Translations under genes and position numbers: made by a program
Notes under the pieces: generated by a model
Told to the model about the DNA's origin: nothing
Database searches by the model: none
The model's input: only the letters and a program-made list of their open reading frames with translations
Source: Amycolatopsis aidingensis
GTDB taxonomy: Bacteria; Actinomycetota; Actinomycetes; Mycobacteriales; Pseudonocardiaceae
NCBI RefSeq assembly: GCF_018885265.1
Contig: NZ_CP076538.1
Span: 2,950,001-3,014,000, forward strand
Reading direction: 5' to 3'
Length of the DNA: 64,000 bases
Part shown: positions 21,777 through 31,074 of the stretch, piece after piece
How positions within the stretch are numbered: the first letter of the stretch is position 1
Layout: every line of letters begins with the position of its first letter

Positions 21777-23897
21777 GTGACCAGCCCCGAACCGACCCCG
21801 CTGTGGGACCTGCCGAGTCCCGCGCCGAAGCCGGCCCCGCCGCGCAAGCCCGCGGCGGAGCGCAGGCGCGGGGGCGGCCGCAAGGGGCAGCGGCAGCCCG
21901 CCGAGACCGATCCGGTGGCCAGGGTGGTCGTGGACGTGCCCCTGGCGCATCTGGACCGCACCTTCGACTACCAGGTACCGCGGGAGCTGGACGAGGCCGC
22001 TGTGCCGGGATGCCGGGTGCGGGTCCGGTTCGCCGGGCAGCTCGTGGACGGGTTCCTGGTGGAACGCGGCACCGAGACCGAGCACACCGGCACCCTGGCC
22101 TTCCTGGAGCGGGTGACCTCCAGTGAACCGGTGCTGCCGCCACGGCTGGCCGCGCTGTGCCGGGCGGTAGCCCAGCGCTACGGCGGGACCCTGATCGACG
22201 TGCTGCGCCTTGCGATCCCGCCCCGGCATGCCAAGGCCGAGGGCGAACCGGCATCGGAGCAGGCGCAGGCCCCGCCGCGACCTGCCGGGACCGGATGGCA
22301 GCGGTATCCGCGCGGCCCGGTACTGGCCGAGGCGCTGGGTGCCGGGCGGGCGGCGCACGCCGTCTGGCAGGCCCTGCCGGGGGAGGACTGGCCCGGCAGG
22401 CTGGCCGAGCTGGCCGCCACCGTGGCCGCCACCGGGCGTGGCGCGCTGCTGGTTGTGCCCGATCACCGCGATCTGGCCAGGCTGCACGCAGCCTGCGCCG
22501 GGCTGGTCGGCGAGCGGGCGGTGGTCGCCCTCTCCGCCGACCTTGGTCCCGCCGAGCGCTACCGGCGCTGGCTGGCCGTGCTGCGCGGCCGCGTCCGGGT
22601 GGTGGTCGGGACCAGGGCGGCCATGTTCGCGCCGGTGCTCGACCCCGGCCTCTTCGTGGTCTGGGACGACGGGGACGACCTGCACGTCGATCCGCATATG
22701 CCGTACCCGCACGTGCGGGACGTGCTGATGCTGCGCGCGCACACCGAGGGCGCCTCGTTGCTGGTGGCGGGGTTCGCCCGCACCGCGGAGGCACAGCTGC
22801 TACTGGAGTCGGGCTGGGCGCATCCGGTGGTCGCCGACCGGGAGCGGGTGCGGGCCGAGATGCCGAGGGTGACCCCCTTCGGCGAGGACTTCGACCTGGC
22901 GCGGGACCAGGCCGCGCGGGCCGCCCGGTTGCCCGCGGTGGCGTTCGAGGCGGCTCGTTCGGCGCTGGCCGCGCAGGCCCCGGTGCTGGTGCAGGTGCCG
23001 CGCCGCGGCTATGTTCCCGGGCTGGCCTGCGGCAGGTGCCGTAGTCCCGCCCGGTGCCGCCGGTGCGCCGGGCCGCTGATGCTGCCGGCCGGCAGCACCG
23101 GCCCCACCGGCCCCGCTGAATCCGGCGGCTCGGCGCCCGGCAGGCCGAGCTGCCGGTGGTGCGGGGTGCCGGACTCGAGTTTCCGGTGCGCCACCTGCGG
23201 TTCCGGCAGGCTGCGGGCGGTGGTGGTCGGCGCGAAGCGCACCGCCGAGGAGCTCGGCAGGGCGTTTCCCGGGGTCCCCGTGCGTACCTCGGGAGCCAGC
23301 GAGGTGCTGTCCACCGTGGACGCCGAAGCCGCGCTGGTGGTGTGTACCCCTGGCGCCGAGCCGGTGGCCGATGGCGGCTACGGCGCGGCCTTGCTGCTGG
23401 ACGGCTGGGCCCTGCTGGGCAGGCAGGACCTGCGCGCCGCCGAGGAGACCCTGCGCAGGTGGATGACCGCGGCCGCATTGGTGCGCCGGGGCACCCGCGG
23501 CGGCAGGGTGGTGGTCGGCGCGGACGCCGCGCTGACCCCGGTGCAGGCGCTGGTGCGGTGGGACCCCGGCTGGCATGCCGAGCGCGAGCTGGCCGAGCGC
23601 ACCGAGCTCGGGTTCCCGCCCGCCGTGCGGATGGCCGGGCTGGAGGGTTCACCGGACGCACTGGCCAGCCTGCTGGCGGAGATCAGCCTGCCCACCTCGG
23701 CCGAGCTGCTCGGGCCGGTCCCGCTCGGGGAACCGGATGCGGAGGGCCGCACCGAGCGGGAACGCGCGCTGGTGCGGGTGCCCCGGCAGGACGGCAACGC
23801 CCTCGCCGCCGCCGTGCACGCGGCCGCCGCCCTGCGCAGCGCGCGCAAGGATCCCGAGCCGGTGCGGATGCAGCTGGACCCGCTCGAGCTGATCTGA
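21777..23897 (+). CDS. priA: PriA-like primosomal protein N', helicase motifs degenerate
   Basis: The 706 residues align along the whole of PriA: N-terminal DNA-binding domain (VARVVVDVPLAHLDRTFDYQVP), central zinc region with paired cysteines (CGRC, CRRC, CRWC, CATC at about 418-475), and C-terminal domain (LAERTELGFPPAVRMAGL). The Walker A expected near residue 195 is absent (ALPGEDWPGRL), and the DEAH box is replaced by VVWDDGDD. It is therefore probably an ATPase-dead form, a situation known for actinobacterial PriA homologues. It sits between metK and fmt, as in M. tuberculosis. Confidence 0.9.
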   Translation: MTSPEPTPLWDLPSPAPKPAPPRKPAAERRRGGGRKGQRQPAETDPVARVVVDVPLAHLDRTFDYQVPRELDEAAVPGCRVRVRFAGQLVDGFLVERGTETEHTGTLAFLERVTSSEPVLPPRLAALCRAVAQRYGGTLIDVLRLAIPPRHAKAEGEPASEQAQAPPRPAGTGWQRYPRGPVLAEALGAGRAAHAVWQALPGEDWPGRLAELAATVAATGRGALLVVPDHRDLARLHAACAGLVGERAVVALSADLGPAERYRRWLAVLRGRVRVVVGTRAAMFAPVLDPGLFVVWDDGDDLHVDPHMPYPHVRDVLMLRAHTEGASLLVAGFARTAEAQLLLESGWAHPVVADRERVRAEMPRVTPFGEDFDLARDQAARAARLPAVAFEAARSALAAQAPVLVQVPRRGYVPGLACGRCRSPARCRRCAGPLMLPAGSTGPTGPAESGGSAPGRPSCRWCGVPDSSFRCATCGSGRLRAVVVGAKRTAEELGRAFPGVPVRTSGASEVLSTVDAEAALVVCTPGAEPVADGGYGAALLLDGWALLGRQDLRAAEETLRRWMTAAALVRRGTRGGRVVVGADAALTPVQALVRWDPGWHAERELAERTELGFPPAVRMAGLEGSPDALASLLAEISLPTSAELLGPVPLGEPDAEGRTERERALVRVPRQDGNALAAAVHAAAALRSARKDPEPVRMQLDPLELI

Positions 23898-23939
23898 TTT
23901 TCCGTTGCCCGGCCGCGCCGTCGCGGGCAGACTCCGGCG

Positions 23940-24806
23940 ATGCACGGAATCGACCTGCTCGCGGTGCCCTACGATTCGGGGCGGCGCGGTGAGCGGATGG
24001 GTGCCGGTCCAGGGCAGCTGATCGAGCGGGGCGCGCTGGACCGGCTCGGACCGGCTGCGGGGCAGCACACGATCGAGGTGGAGGAACCGTTCGCCGGTGA
24101 GATCCGCTCGGCGGTCCTGCTGCAGCGGTCGGTGTCCGAGCGGGTCCGGGCGAATGCCGCGGCGGGCCGCGCGCCACTGGTGCTCGCGGGCAACTGCAAC
24201 ACCACGGTCGGCGCCGTCGCCGGCCTGACCGGTCCTGCCGACGACCTCGGCGTGGTCTGGTTCGACGCCCACGGCGACTTCAACACCCCGGAGACCAGCG
24301 ACAGCGGCTTCCTCGACGGGATGGCGCTTGCCATGCTCACCGGGGACTGCTGGCGCCCGCTGACCGCCACCGTGCCGGGTTTCCGCCCGGTGCCCGAGCG
24401 GCAGGTCGTGCTCGCCGGGGCCCGCGCGCTGGACGCGGCCGAGCGGGAGCGGATCGAGCGCAGCGGGCTGCACCTGGTGCCGCCGGATGAGGTGCACGGC
24501 GCGGGCCTCGCCGCGGCGCTGCGCGCGCTGCCCCGCTCGGTCACCAGGGTGCACCTGCACATCGACCTCGACGTGCACGACAGCGAGACGACCGGACCCG
24601 CCAACCAGTACGCGGTACCGGGTGGCCCCGACGCCGCCGCGGTGCGGGAAGCCGTCGCGGCGGTGGGTGCGGCCTACCCGGTGGTCGGCGCCACGCTGTC
24701 GGCCTTCGACCCGGCCGCGGATGCGCTGGCCCGCCAGCTGCCGGTCGCCCTCGCGCTGGTGGAGCAGACAGGAGCGCTGCTGAAGGCCGGAGACGGCGGG
24801 CTCTAA
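23940..24806 (+). CDS. Arginase/agmatinase (ureohydrolase) family protein
   Basis: Protein of 288 residues with the ureohydrolase fold. The metal motifs WFDAHGDFN (about 101-109) and HIDLDVHD (about 203-210) are intact, but the first motif, normally GGDH, reads AGNCN, so one Mn ligand His is missing. The family acts on guanidino compounds such as arginine, agmatine, guanidinobutyrate or formiminoglutamate; the substrate cannot be told. There are no metabolic partners next to it. The start ATG 23940 has no clear ribosome-binding site. Confidence 0.75.
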   Translation: MHGIDLLAVPYDSGRRGERMGAGPGQLIERGALDRLGPAAGQHTIEVEEPFAGEIRSAVLLQRSVSERVRANAAAGRAPLVLAGNCNTTVGAVAGLTGPADDLGVVWFDAHGDFNTPETSDSGFLDGMALAMLTGDCWRPLTATVPGFRPVPERQVVLAGARALDAAERERIERSGLHLVPPDEVHGAGLAAALRALPRSVTRVHLHIDLDVHDSETTGPANQYAVPGGPDAAAVREAVAAVGAAYPVVGATLSAFDPAADALARQLPVALALVEQTGALLKAGDGGL

Positions 24807-24809
24807 ACT
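24804..24809 (+). promoter_or_regulatory. Leaderless-type -10 upstream of fmt
   Basis: TAAACT sits 7 nt before ATG 24817 and overlaps the stop codon of the arginase-like gene. The spacing would start transcription at or next to that ATG. Confidence 0.45.
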
Positions 24810-24816
24810 GGCCTGG

Positions 24817-24870
24817 ATGTGCGATCTCCCAGGTAGCGAAAACGATCCGGCCGAGGGCGGGGCGGGCTGA
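24817..24870 (+). CDS. Possible 17-codon leaderless ORF coupled to fmt
   Basis: A short [20 protein letters not shown], runs from ATG 24817 to a TGA that overlaps the fmt ATG (TGATG). A TAAACT hexamer 7 nt upstream would make its mRNA leaderless. If translated, it would deliver ribosomes straight to fmt by termination-reinitiation. No homologue is known to me, so it may be a chance ORF. Confidence 0.35.
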   Translation: MCDLPGSENDPAEGGAG

Positions 24871-25799
24871 TGCGGCTGGTGTTCGCGGGCACCCCGGAAC
24901 CGGCCGTGCCCGCGCTGCGCGCCCTGGTCGCCGCGGGCAGGCATGAGGTGGTGGCCGTGGTGACCCGGCCGGATGCCAGGTCCGGCCGGGGGCGCAGGGT
25001 GAACCGCTCCCCGGTGGCCGCCCTCGCCGATGAGCACGGGATCGAGGTGCTCACCCCGCCGCGGGCCGGTGACCCCGGGTTCCTCGCCCGGCTGGCGGAG
25101 CTGGCCCCGGACGCCTGCCCGGTGGTGGCCTACGGGGCGCTGCTGCCGCAGCGGGCACTGGATGTGCCCCGGCACGGGTGGGTCAACCTGCACTTCTCCC
25201 TGCTGCCTGCCTGGCGGGGTGCCGCCCCGGTGCAGGCCGCGATCCGGGCCGGTGACGAGCTGACCGGCGCATCCACCTTCCGGATCGTGCGTGAACTGGA
25301 CGCGGGCCCGGTGTACGGCGTGGTGACCGAGCCGATAGCGGACACCGACACCGCCGGCACGCTGCTGGAACGGCTCGCCGAGTCCGGCGCCCGGCTTCTT
25401 GTGTCCACTATGGACGGTATCGAGGACGGAACGTTGCGGGCCGAACCGCAGCCGGAGGAGGGTGTCAGCTACGCGCCCAAGGTGACGGTGCCGGACGCGC
25501 GGGTGGTGTTCACCGACCCCGCCCTCGCCGTGCACCGCCAGGTGCGCGCGGTCACCCCGGATCCCGGTGCCTGGGCGGAGTTCCGCGGCGAGCGGCTGAA
25601 ACTCGGCCCGGTCACGATCGCCGAGGACGCAGGGCCGCTGGCACCGGGTGAGCTGCTGGTGGAGCGCAAACGGGTGCTCGCCGGGACCGCCACCGCGCCG
25701 GTGCGGCTCGGCGAGGTGCAGGCACAGGGCAAGAAACGGATGGCGGCCACCGACTGGGCGCGCGGTACGAGAATCGAACGAGGGGAGCGGCTGACGTGA
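24870..25799 (+). CDS. fmt: Methionyl-tRNA formyltransferase
   Basis: Formylates initiator Met-tRNA. The 309 residues comprise the formyl-THF-binding Rossmann domain and C-terminal OB domain. The catalytic Asn and His lie in [20 protein letters not shown] (about 104-122) and the Asp in ELDAGPVYG. The C-terminal [18 protein letters not shown] is typical. It overlaps rsmB by GTGA, so the pair is coupled as in M. tuberculosis. Confidence 0.97.
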   Translation: MRLVFAGTPEPAVPALRALVAAGRHEVVAVVTRPDARSGRGRRVNRSPVAALADEHGIEVLTPPRAGDPGFLARLAELAPDACPVVAYGALLPQRALDVPRHGWVNLHFSLLPAWRGAAPVQAAIRAGDELTGASTFRIVRELDAGPVYGVVTEPIADTDTAGTLLERLAESGARLLVSTMDGIEDGTLRAEPQPEEGVSYAPKVTVPDARVVFTDPALAVHRQVRAVTPDPGAWAEFRGERLKLGPVTIAEDAGPLAPGELLVERKRVLAGTATAPVRLGEVQAQGKKRMAATDWARGTRIERGERLT

Positions 25800-27223
25800 G
25801 CCGGGACCGGAAACCCGCACGACCACAGCGGGGCAGGCCCGCGCCGCGCAAGGAGGGCCCCCGCCGCCCGCCGCCGCAGGACCCCGCCCGGCGGGTGGCG
25901 CTGGACGTGCTGTGCGCGATCCGGGAGCGGGATGCCTATGCCAACCTGGCGCTACCGGAGCTGCTGCGTAACCGCCGGATCACCGGGCGGGATGCCGCGC
26001 TCGCCACCGAGCTGACCTATGGCACGGCGCGGGCGCAAGGCCTGCTCGACGAGATCATCGCAGCCTGCCTCGACCGGTCACTGGACAAAGTGGACGCAGT
26101 CGTGCTGGACGCGCTGCGGCTGGGCGCCTACCAGCTCATGCGCACCAGGATCCCGGAGCACGCCGCGGTCACCTCCACCGTGGACCTGGTGCGGGCCGAC
26201 GCCGGATCCCATGTCGCCGGGTTCGCCAACGCGGTGCTGCGCAGAGTATCCGAAAAGGACGAAGAAACCTGGATCGCGGAACTCGCGCCGGATGCCGCCA
26301 CCGACCCGATCGGCAACCTGGCCCTGCGCAGCGCGCACCCTCGCTGGGTGGCCCGCTCCTTCGCCGAGGCGCTGGGGGACAAGGGGCCGGAGCTGGAGGC
26401 CGCGCTGCTGGCCGATGACGCCAGGCCTGCGGTGCACCTGGTCGCCAGGCCCGGTGCGATCAGCGCGGAGGAGCTGGCCGCGATCACCGGCGGGGAACCG
26501 GCGCCGTACTCGCCCTACGGCGTGCACCTGCCGCCGGGCGCAGGCGACCTCGCCGACTCGGAGCTGATCCAGGACCGGCTGGCGGCCGTGCAGGACGAGG
26601 GCAGCCAGCTGTGCGCGATCGCGGCCACTGCGGCACCGGTGGCGGGCCCGGACACCCGCTGGCTGGACCTGTGCGCGGGCCCCGGCGGCAAGGCGGCGCT
26701 GCTCGGCGCGCTGGCCGAGTCCTCGGGCGCCACCCTGGACGCGGTGGACAAGGCCCCGCACCGGGCGCGGCTGGTGGAGCGGGCCACCGAGGGCCTTCCG
26801 GTCACGGTGCACGTGGCCGACGGCAGGGAGTCCGGGTTGGACGCCTGCTACGACCGGGTGCTGGTGGACGCGCCGTGCACCGGGCTCGGCGCACTGCGGC
26901 GCAGGCCGGAGGCGCGCTGGCGGCGCAAGCCATCGGACGTCGCGGAGCTGACCAGGTTGCAGGGGCAGCTGCTGCTGGCCGGGCTGGAGCTGCTGCGGCC
27001 CGGCGGGGTGCTGACCTACGTGGTGTGCTCCCCGCACCTCGCCGAGACCGAGGGCGTGGTGCACGAGTGTGCCCGCCGGGCGGGCGCACAGACCCTGGAC
27101 GCCCGCGAGTTCTTCCCCGGGGTGCCCACCCTCGGGGCGGGCCCCTACGTGCAGCTGTGGCCGCACCGGCACGGCACCGACGCGATGTTCTGCGCGATCC
27201 TGCGCAAGCCGGCGGAAGCCTGA
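25796..27223 (+). CDS. rsmB: 16S rRNA (cytosine-967-C5) methyltransferase
   Basis: SAM-dependent m5C methyltransferase (Fmu). A basic N-terminal arm ([16 protein letters not shown]) precedes a NusB-like RNA-binding domain (about 35-170) and the methyltransferase core. Motif I is [15 protein letters not shown]. The two cysteines of the mechanism are in DAPCTGLG (about 361) and [12 protein letters not shown] (about 411). It has 475 residues. The stop overlaps the next gene by TGATG. Confidence 0.95.
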   Translation: MSRDRKPARPQRGRPAPRKEGPRRPPPQDPARRVALDVLCAIRERDAYANLALPELLRNRRITGRDAALATELTYGTARAQGLLDEIIAACLDRSLDKVDAVVLDALRLGAYQLMRTRIPEHAAVTSTVDLVRADAGSHVAGFANAVLRRVSEKDEETWIAELAPDAATDPIGNLALRSAHPRWVARSFAEALGDKGPELEAALLADDARPAVHLVARPGAISAEELAAITGGEPAPYSPYGVHLPPGAGDLADSELIQDRLAAVQDEGSQLCAIAATAAPVAGPDTRWLDLCAGPGGKAALLGALAESSGATLDAVDKAPHRARLVERATEGLPVTVHVADGRESGLDACYDRVLVDAPCTGLGALRRRPEARWRRKPSDVAELTRLQGQLLLAGLELLRPGGVLTYVVCSPHLAETEGVVHECARRAGAQTLDAREFFPGVPTLGAGPYVQLWPHRHGTDAMFCAILRKPAEA

Positions 27224-27732
27224 TGTCCCGGCTGCTCGGGCTGGTGGTGAGCTCCTGCGGCGGGGTGGAGAGCAGGCTGTGCGCCGAGCTCGCCGGCCCC
27301 GCCGTGGCCCGCGGCTGGGAGCTGGCGGTCACGCTGACCCCGACGGCGGCGGACTGGCTCGCCGACTCCGGCGAGCTCGACCGGCTGCGCGGTCTCACCG
27401 GGCTGGAGGTACGCAGCACCTCCCGGCTGCCGGGGCGGCCGCGACCGCATCCGGACCCCGAGGTGTTCCTGTTTGCCCCGGCCACCGCGGGCTCGGTGGC
27501 GAAGCTGGCGCTGGGGCTGGCGGACAACCAGGCGCTGACCGTGCTCGGCGATGCCATCGGTGAACCGGGGGTGAGCATGGTGGTCGGCTACCAGGTCCGG
27601 GACGCCCGGTTCCGGCACCCGGCCTGGCAGGGCCATCTGGACGCGCTGGACTCGGCCGGGGTGCGCACGCACCGGCTGGCGGAGGACCGGCCGTGGACCG
27701 ATGTGCTCGACCTGCTGCCCGTGCTACGTTGA
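27223..27732 (+). CDS. Flavoprotein of the HFCD (CoaC/EpiD-like) family
   Basis: Protein of 169 residues resembling the homo-oligomeric flavin-containing Cys decarboxylases: LLGLVVSSCGGVESRLCAEL at the N-terminus and FLFAPATAGSVAKLALGLADNQ, comparable with the CoaC segment [18 protein letters not shown] elsewhere in this window. The active-site His of decarboxylases is not obvious, so it may only bind FMN. It is cotranslated with rsmB through a TGATG junction. The role is unknown. Confidence 0.7.
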   Translation: MSRLLGLVVSSCGGVESRLCAELAGPAVARGWELAVTLTPTAADWLADSGELDRLRGLTGLEVRSTSRLPGRPRPHPDPEVFLFAPATAGSVAKLALGLADNQALTVLGDAIGEPGVSMVVGYQVRDARFRHPAWQGHLDALDSAGVRTHRLAEDRPWTDVLDLLPVLR

Positions 27733-27760
27733 TCCGCTGCCTCGAGGAAGGACAGCGGTC

Positions 27761-28369
27761 GTGCCGAAACCGGAGAATGCCGAGTACACCGACGAGGAGA
27801 TCGACTCCATCTGGGTGGGCGGCGCCCCTGAACTGAACTCCACGGTCACCCTTGCCGAGTACGATCCGCGGTGGCCCCTGCTGTACGAGCGGGAGGCCGA
27901 GCGTATCCGGCGCGTCCTCGGGGACCGGGTGGTGCTGCTGGAACACGTCGGCTCCACCTCGGTGCCCGGGCTGTGCGCCAAACCGATCATCGACATCCTG
28001 CTGGTGGTCGCGGACTCCGATGACGAGGACGCCTACCTGCCCGCGCTGGAGGCCGCCGGGTACCGCCTGGTGATCCGGGAGCCGGGCTGGGAGCGGCACC
28101 GTGCCTTCAAGGGGCAGGACACCAACGTGAACCTGCACGTCCACTCGCCGGACAGCGGCGAGATCGAGCGGTTCCGCACCTTCCGCGACCACCTGCGCGC
28201 CGATCCGGCCGACCGCGAGCTGTACGCCGGGACCAAACGCGAGCTCGCCGGGCGCACCTGGAAGTACATCCAGCACTACGCCGACGCCAAGACCGGCGTG
28301 ATCACCGAGATCATGGCGCGTGCTCGGGAGCGCGCGGCCGCGCAGCGGGGTCGGGATACACCTGGTTGA
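27761..28369 (+). CDS. GrpB family protein
   Basis: The 202 residues carry the GrpB/UPF0157 domain, a nucleotidyltransferase-like fold: LAEYDPRWPLLYEREAERIR, the LLEHVGSTSVPGLCAKPIIDILL core with the GS motif and Asp, and FRDHLRADPADRELYAGTKREL. The function of this family is not established; some members are fused to CoaE. GAGGAAGGA at 27744-27752 precedes GTG 27761. The 3' end overlaps the convergent cupin gene by 59 bp. Confidence 0.85.
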   Translation: MPKPENAEYTDEEIDSIWVGGAPELNSTVTLAEYDPRWPLLYEREAERIRRVLGDRVVLLEHVGSTSVPGLCAKPIIDILLVVADSDDEDAYLPALEAAGYRLVIREPGWERHRAFKGQDTNVNLHVHSPDSGEIERFRTFRDHLRADPADRELYAGTKRELAGRTWKYIQHYADAKTGVITEIMARARERAAAQRGRDTPG

Positions 28370-28886
28370 TGCTGCTGCCGCGGACGGCGATGTCCGCGCC
28401 GTAGACGTGCAGCGAGACGGCCTTCCGGTCGCCGTCGTTGCACACCCGGTGGATGTCCCGTTCCGGCGGCACCAGCCAGCACACGTCACCGGGCAGGTTC
28501 ACCGCGGTGCCCGCGGGGACCACCCTGCCCGCCGGGTCCAGGCGGTAGCGGGTCTCCGCCTCCCGGCCGGTGACCACCCCGACCACGCACCAGCAGGCGT
28601 GACTGTGTACCGGGGTGTGCTGGCCGGGCAGCCAGACCAGCGACACCACGGAGAACCTGGCCCGATCGTCCACATGCACCAGATGCTGCCGGTACCGCCG
28701 CGGGTCGGGTTCGGTGTGCTCGGGCGCCAGTATCCCGCCCGCGCGCAGCAACCCGGCCAGCGCGTCCGCCGCGGCGCGGGCCCGCTCGTGCGGGTCGGCG
28801 ACCCGGTCGAACAGCCCGGCCAGCCGGGTGATGAACCCGGCCATTCTCGGGGTAACCATGTCGTCATCGTGCGCGCGGGCCGGCAC
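28311..28886 (-). CDS. Cysteine-dioxygenase-like cupin protein
   Basis: Protein of 191 residues with a cupin fold of the type I cysteine dioxygenase group. The iron ligands are expected in PVHSHACWCVVGVVTG (His-x-His) and DIHRVCN (His). A likely role is oxidation of a thiol such as cysteine to a sulfinate, but the substrate is uncertain. The start is ambiguous: GTG 28886, ATG 28859 and ATG 28844 are all in frame without a clear ribosome-binding site. It is divergent from a LysR gene, which may regulate it, and overlaps grpB at its 3' end. Confidence 0.75.
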   Translation of the reverse strand: MPARAHDDDMVTPRMAGFITRLAGLFDRVADPHERARAAADALAGLLRAGGILAPEHTEPDPRRYRQHLVHVDDRARFSVVSLVWLPGQHTPVHSHACWCVVGVVTGREAETRYRLDPAGRVVPAGTAVNLPGDVCWLVPPERDIHRVCNDGDRKAVSLHVYGADIAVRGSSINQVYPDPAARPRAPEHAP

Positions 28887-28993
28887 CGGGGTCCAATGAC
28901 GAAAAATCCCGCTCGGCCAAGCCGTGCTTATCGTTCGCCGGACCAGCCCGGTGGCCGTCGCGGGCGGGCGGCAGCGGTGGTAATCCTGGACGA

Positions 28994-29908
28994 GTGCTGG
29001 AACTGCGTCACCTGCGGATGCTGCACGAGGTCGCGCGGACGGGCTCGTTCTCCGCGGCCGCCAGGGAACTCGGCTACACCCAGCCCGCGATCAGCCAGCA
29101 GATGCGGGCACTCGAGCGCGCCTTCGGTACCCCGCTGGTGGTGCGCGAGGGCAGGCGGGTGGTGTTCACCGAGGCGGGTGCGGAGCTGCTGCGGCACGCC
29201 GAGGAACTGCTGCACCGGGTGACCGTCGCGCAGACCAGCGTGGCCGCCGTGGCGGGTCGCCGCACCGGGCGGGTGCGGCTGGTCGTGTTCCCCAGTGGCA
29301 GCGCCACCCTGGTTCCGCCCGCGGCCGCGCTGGTGCGCGGCAGGCACCCGGCCGTGACCCTCTCGCTGGCCGAGGGGGAACCGCCGGATTCCTTGCACAC
29401 CATGCGTTCCGGCGGCTGCGATGTGGTGCTCGGCTTCAGCTATCCCGAACAGGAGGGGCAGGACGAGCGGGAGGCAGGCGGGCTGATCCGCCTGCCGCTG
29501 ATGTCCGACCCGCTGCTGGCGCTGCTGCCCGCGGGGCACCACCTGGCCGGGCGCGGGGTCGTCCACCTCGCCGAGCTCGCCGGGGAGGCGTGGATCGGCG
29601 GCTGCCCGCGCTGCCGGGGCCATCTGGTGGACGCCTGCGCCGCGGCCGGGTTCACCCCGGAGATCACCTTCGCCACCGACGACACCCTCGCCGTGCAGGG
29701 GCTGGTGGCCGCGGGGCTGGGCGTCTCGGTGACCCCGCGGCTCATGCTCGCCGCCGCCCGCAGGCCGGATGTGGTGGCCCTGCCGCTGGAACCCGCCATG
29801 CACCGCAGCATCTCCGCGTTCACCTGGCCGGACCTGGTCCGCGTGCCGACCGTGCGGATCGTGCTGGACGCCTTCCGTGAGGTCGCGCTCTCAGGTGCGC
29901 TGAACTGA
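28994..29908 (+). CDS. LysR family transcriptional regulator
   Basis: Regulator of 304 residues. The N-terminal winged HTH reads LRMLHEVARTGSFSAAARELGYTQPAISQQMRALE in outline, followed by a linker helix and a periplasmic-binding-like effector domain that carries a CPRC motif (about 207-210). The CxxC pair could sense redox or metal, but that is inference. It is transcribed divergently from a cysteine-dioxygenase-like cupin gene across about 107 bp, the usual LysR target layout. The 3' end overlaps the rhodanese gene by 18 bp. Confidence 0.88.
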   Translation: MLELRHLRMLHEVARTGSFSAAARELGYTQPAISQQMRALERAFGTPLVVREGRRVVFTEAGAELLRHAEELLHRVTVAQTSVAAVAGRRTGRVRLVVFPSGSATLVPPAAALVRGRHPAVTLSLAEGEPPDSLHTMRSGGCDVVLGFSYPEQEGQDEREAGGLIRLPLMSDPLLALLPAGHHLAGRGVVHLAELAGEAWIGGCPRCRGHLVDACAAAGFTPEITFATDDTLAVQGLVAAGLGVSVTPRLMLAAARRPDVVALPLEPAMHRSISAFTWPDLVRVPTVRIVLDAFREVALSGALN

Positions 29909-30334
29909 CTCCTGCTGCGGTCCCAGCCGCGGTGTCACCGGCAGCCCGGCGGCACGCCAGGCGGCGAAACCGCCGGTCACATCCCCGACCTCGCGCAGCC
30001 CGAGCAGTTCGGTCACCTGCCAGGCAGCCAGGCTGGAGGTGTAGCCCTCGTTACAGATCAGGATGATCTCCCGGTCGGCGTCCCCTGCCGCCAGCTCCTT
30101 GAGCCGCCACTCGCTGCTGACGTCCAGCCGCCACTCCAGCACGTGCCGGGACACCGTGACCGCGCCGGGGATCTCCCCGAACCGCAACCGGTACTCCAGC
30201 GGGCGCAGGTCCACCAGCAGCGAGCCGCGTTCCATCGCCAGTGCGGCCTCCTCCGGCCGGTAGCGCCGGATTCGTTCCCTTGCCCGCGCGAGCTGCCGGG
30301 AGATCACGTCGGGCCCCGCGGCCTCGGCCGTCAT
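29891..30334 (-). CDS. Rhodanese-like sulfurtransferase
   Basis: Single-domain rhodanese of 147 residues. The active-site loop is LICNEGYTSSLAA with the catalytic Cys, and LVDLRPLEYRLRFGEIPGAV matches the CH2 motif region. It should carry a persulfide on the Cys and move sulfane sulfur. The ATG at 30334 overlaps the stop of the upstream cysteine dioxygenase gene by 4 nt, so the two proteins are co-produced. This pairing suggests detoxification or handling of thiol and persulfide sulfur. Confidence 0.88.
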   Translation of the reverse strand: MTAEAAGPDVISRQLARARERIRRYRPEEAALAMERGSLLVDLRPLEYRLRFGEIPGAVTVSRHVLEWRLDVSSEWRLKELAAGDADREIILICNEGYTSSLAAWQVTELLGLREVGDVTGGFAAWRAAGLPVTPRLGPQQESVQRT

Positions 30335-30927
30335 CGGCGTGCCGCCCTGGTGCGCGCGGCGAGCCTTTCCAGGTCCCCGGTGTCCGGCTCCGGTGAGTCG
30401 CACGGCAGTTCCCGCAGATGGTGCGGGCCGGAGGGCAGCCAGCAGTAGAAGTTCATCCTGCGCAGCGGCCGGGAGTAGGCATGCACGGTGACCGCGGGCT
30501 CGGTGCTGATGTTGACCAGGTTGTGCAGGTAGTCGGGGCCGAAGGCGACGCTGCTGCCCGCCGGATGGGTCCGGGTGCGCAGCTGTCCGCCGCGCAGGTC
30601 GCCATGGTCCTCGATCAGGCCGCCGGTCGCGACCCCGAACGCCCCGACGCTGCCGCCGTGGTCGTGCAGCAGGGTGTCCTGTCCGAGTTCCCAGCAGATC
30701 AGCCACACCTCGAAATCGGTGTCCCAGTGCAGCCGGGCGAAGTAGCGCTCGCCGAGGTCGAAGCGCACGTGCTCGGACCACAGTTCGGGCAGTTCCAGCA
30801 TGGTGGACACGATCCGGCGCAGCGCGGCCGGCCGGACCCGTCGTCCACCAGGGGTGTCCTTGTCGATCTCCTCGGGCCGTGGGCACAGCCGTGCCCAGTG
30901 CTTCGAGGTCCGCAATGTAGTTGTCAC
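30331..30927 (-). CDS. Cysteine dioxygenase (type I, bacterial cupin)
   Basis: The 198 residues match actinobacterial cysteine dioxygenases, which oxidise L-cysteine to cysteine sulfinate with Fe(II) and O2. The two iron His are in LLHDHGGSVGAFGVATG and the third is in DYLHNLVNIS. As in bacterial enzymes, Gly replaces the Cys that forms the cross-link with Tyr in mammals. HAYSRPLRRMNFY supplies the Tyr. GTG 30927 follows GGAGGAG with good spacing; the longer in-frame extension to 31065 is not conserved-looking. It forms a coupled operon with the rhodanese gene. Confidence 0.88.
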   Translation of the reverse strand: MTTTLRTSKHWARLCPRPEEIDKDTPGGRRVRPAALRRIVSTMLELPELWSEHVRFDLGERYFARLHWDTDFEVWLICWELGQDTLLHDHGGSVGAFGVATGGLIEDHGDLRGGQLRTRTHPAGSSVAFGPDYLHNLVNISTEPAVTVHAYSRPLRRMNFYCWLPSGPHHLRELPCDSPEPDTGDLERLAARTRAARR

Positions 30928-31030
30928 GAGCCAAGCTCCTCCGCTTGAACCCCGCGGTGTGACCGGGCGCCTGCCGGATGGCCCTCGCCGGTCCCAGCGC
31001 GGAATGATCTCGCTCGGGTGACCCCGCCGC

Positions 31031-31074
31031 GCACCCGGCGAACTCGCCGGGAGGCTGCGTGGCAACCCGGGTGC
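31031..31074 (-). promoter_or_regulatory. Mutually exclusive hairpins in the cysteine dioxygenase leader
   Basis: In the minus-strand leader, GCACCCGG (31074-31067) can pair with CCGGGTGC (31038-31031). Alternatively CCCGGCGA (31051-31044) can pair with TCGCCGGG (31041-31034). The two stems share bases and cannot coexist, the layout of an attenuator or riboswitch. No known riboswitch class was recognised. Confidence 0.4.

Noticed and set aside
30928..31030. Cysteine-operon leader peptide of the actinobacterial RR-x-IDL type
   Set aside because: No frame in the leader gives such a sequence; the 36-codon frame present has no Cys and may be chance.
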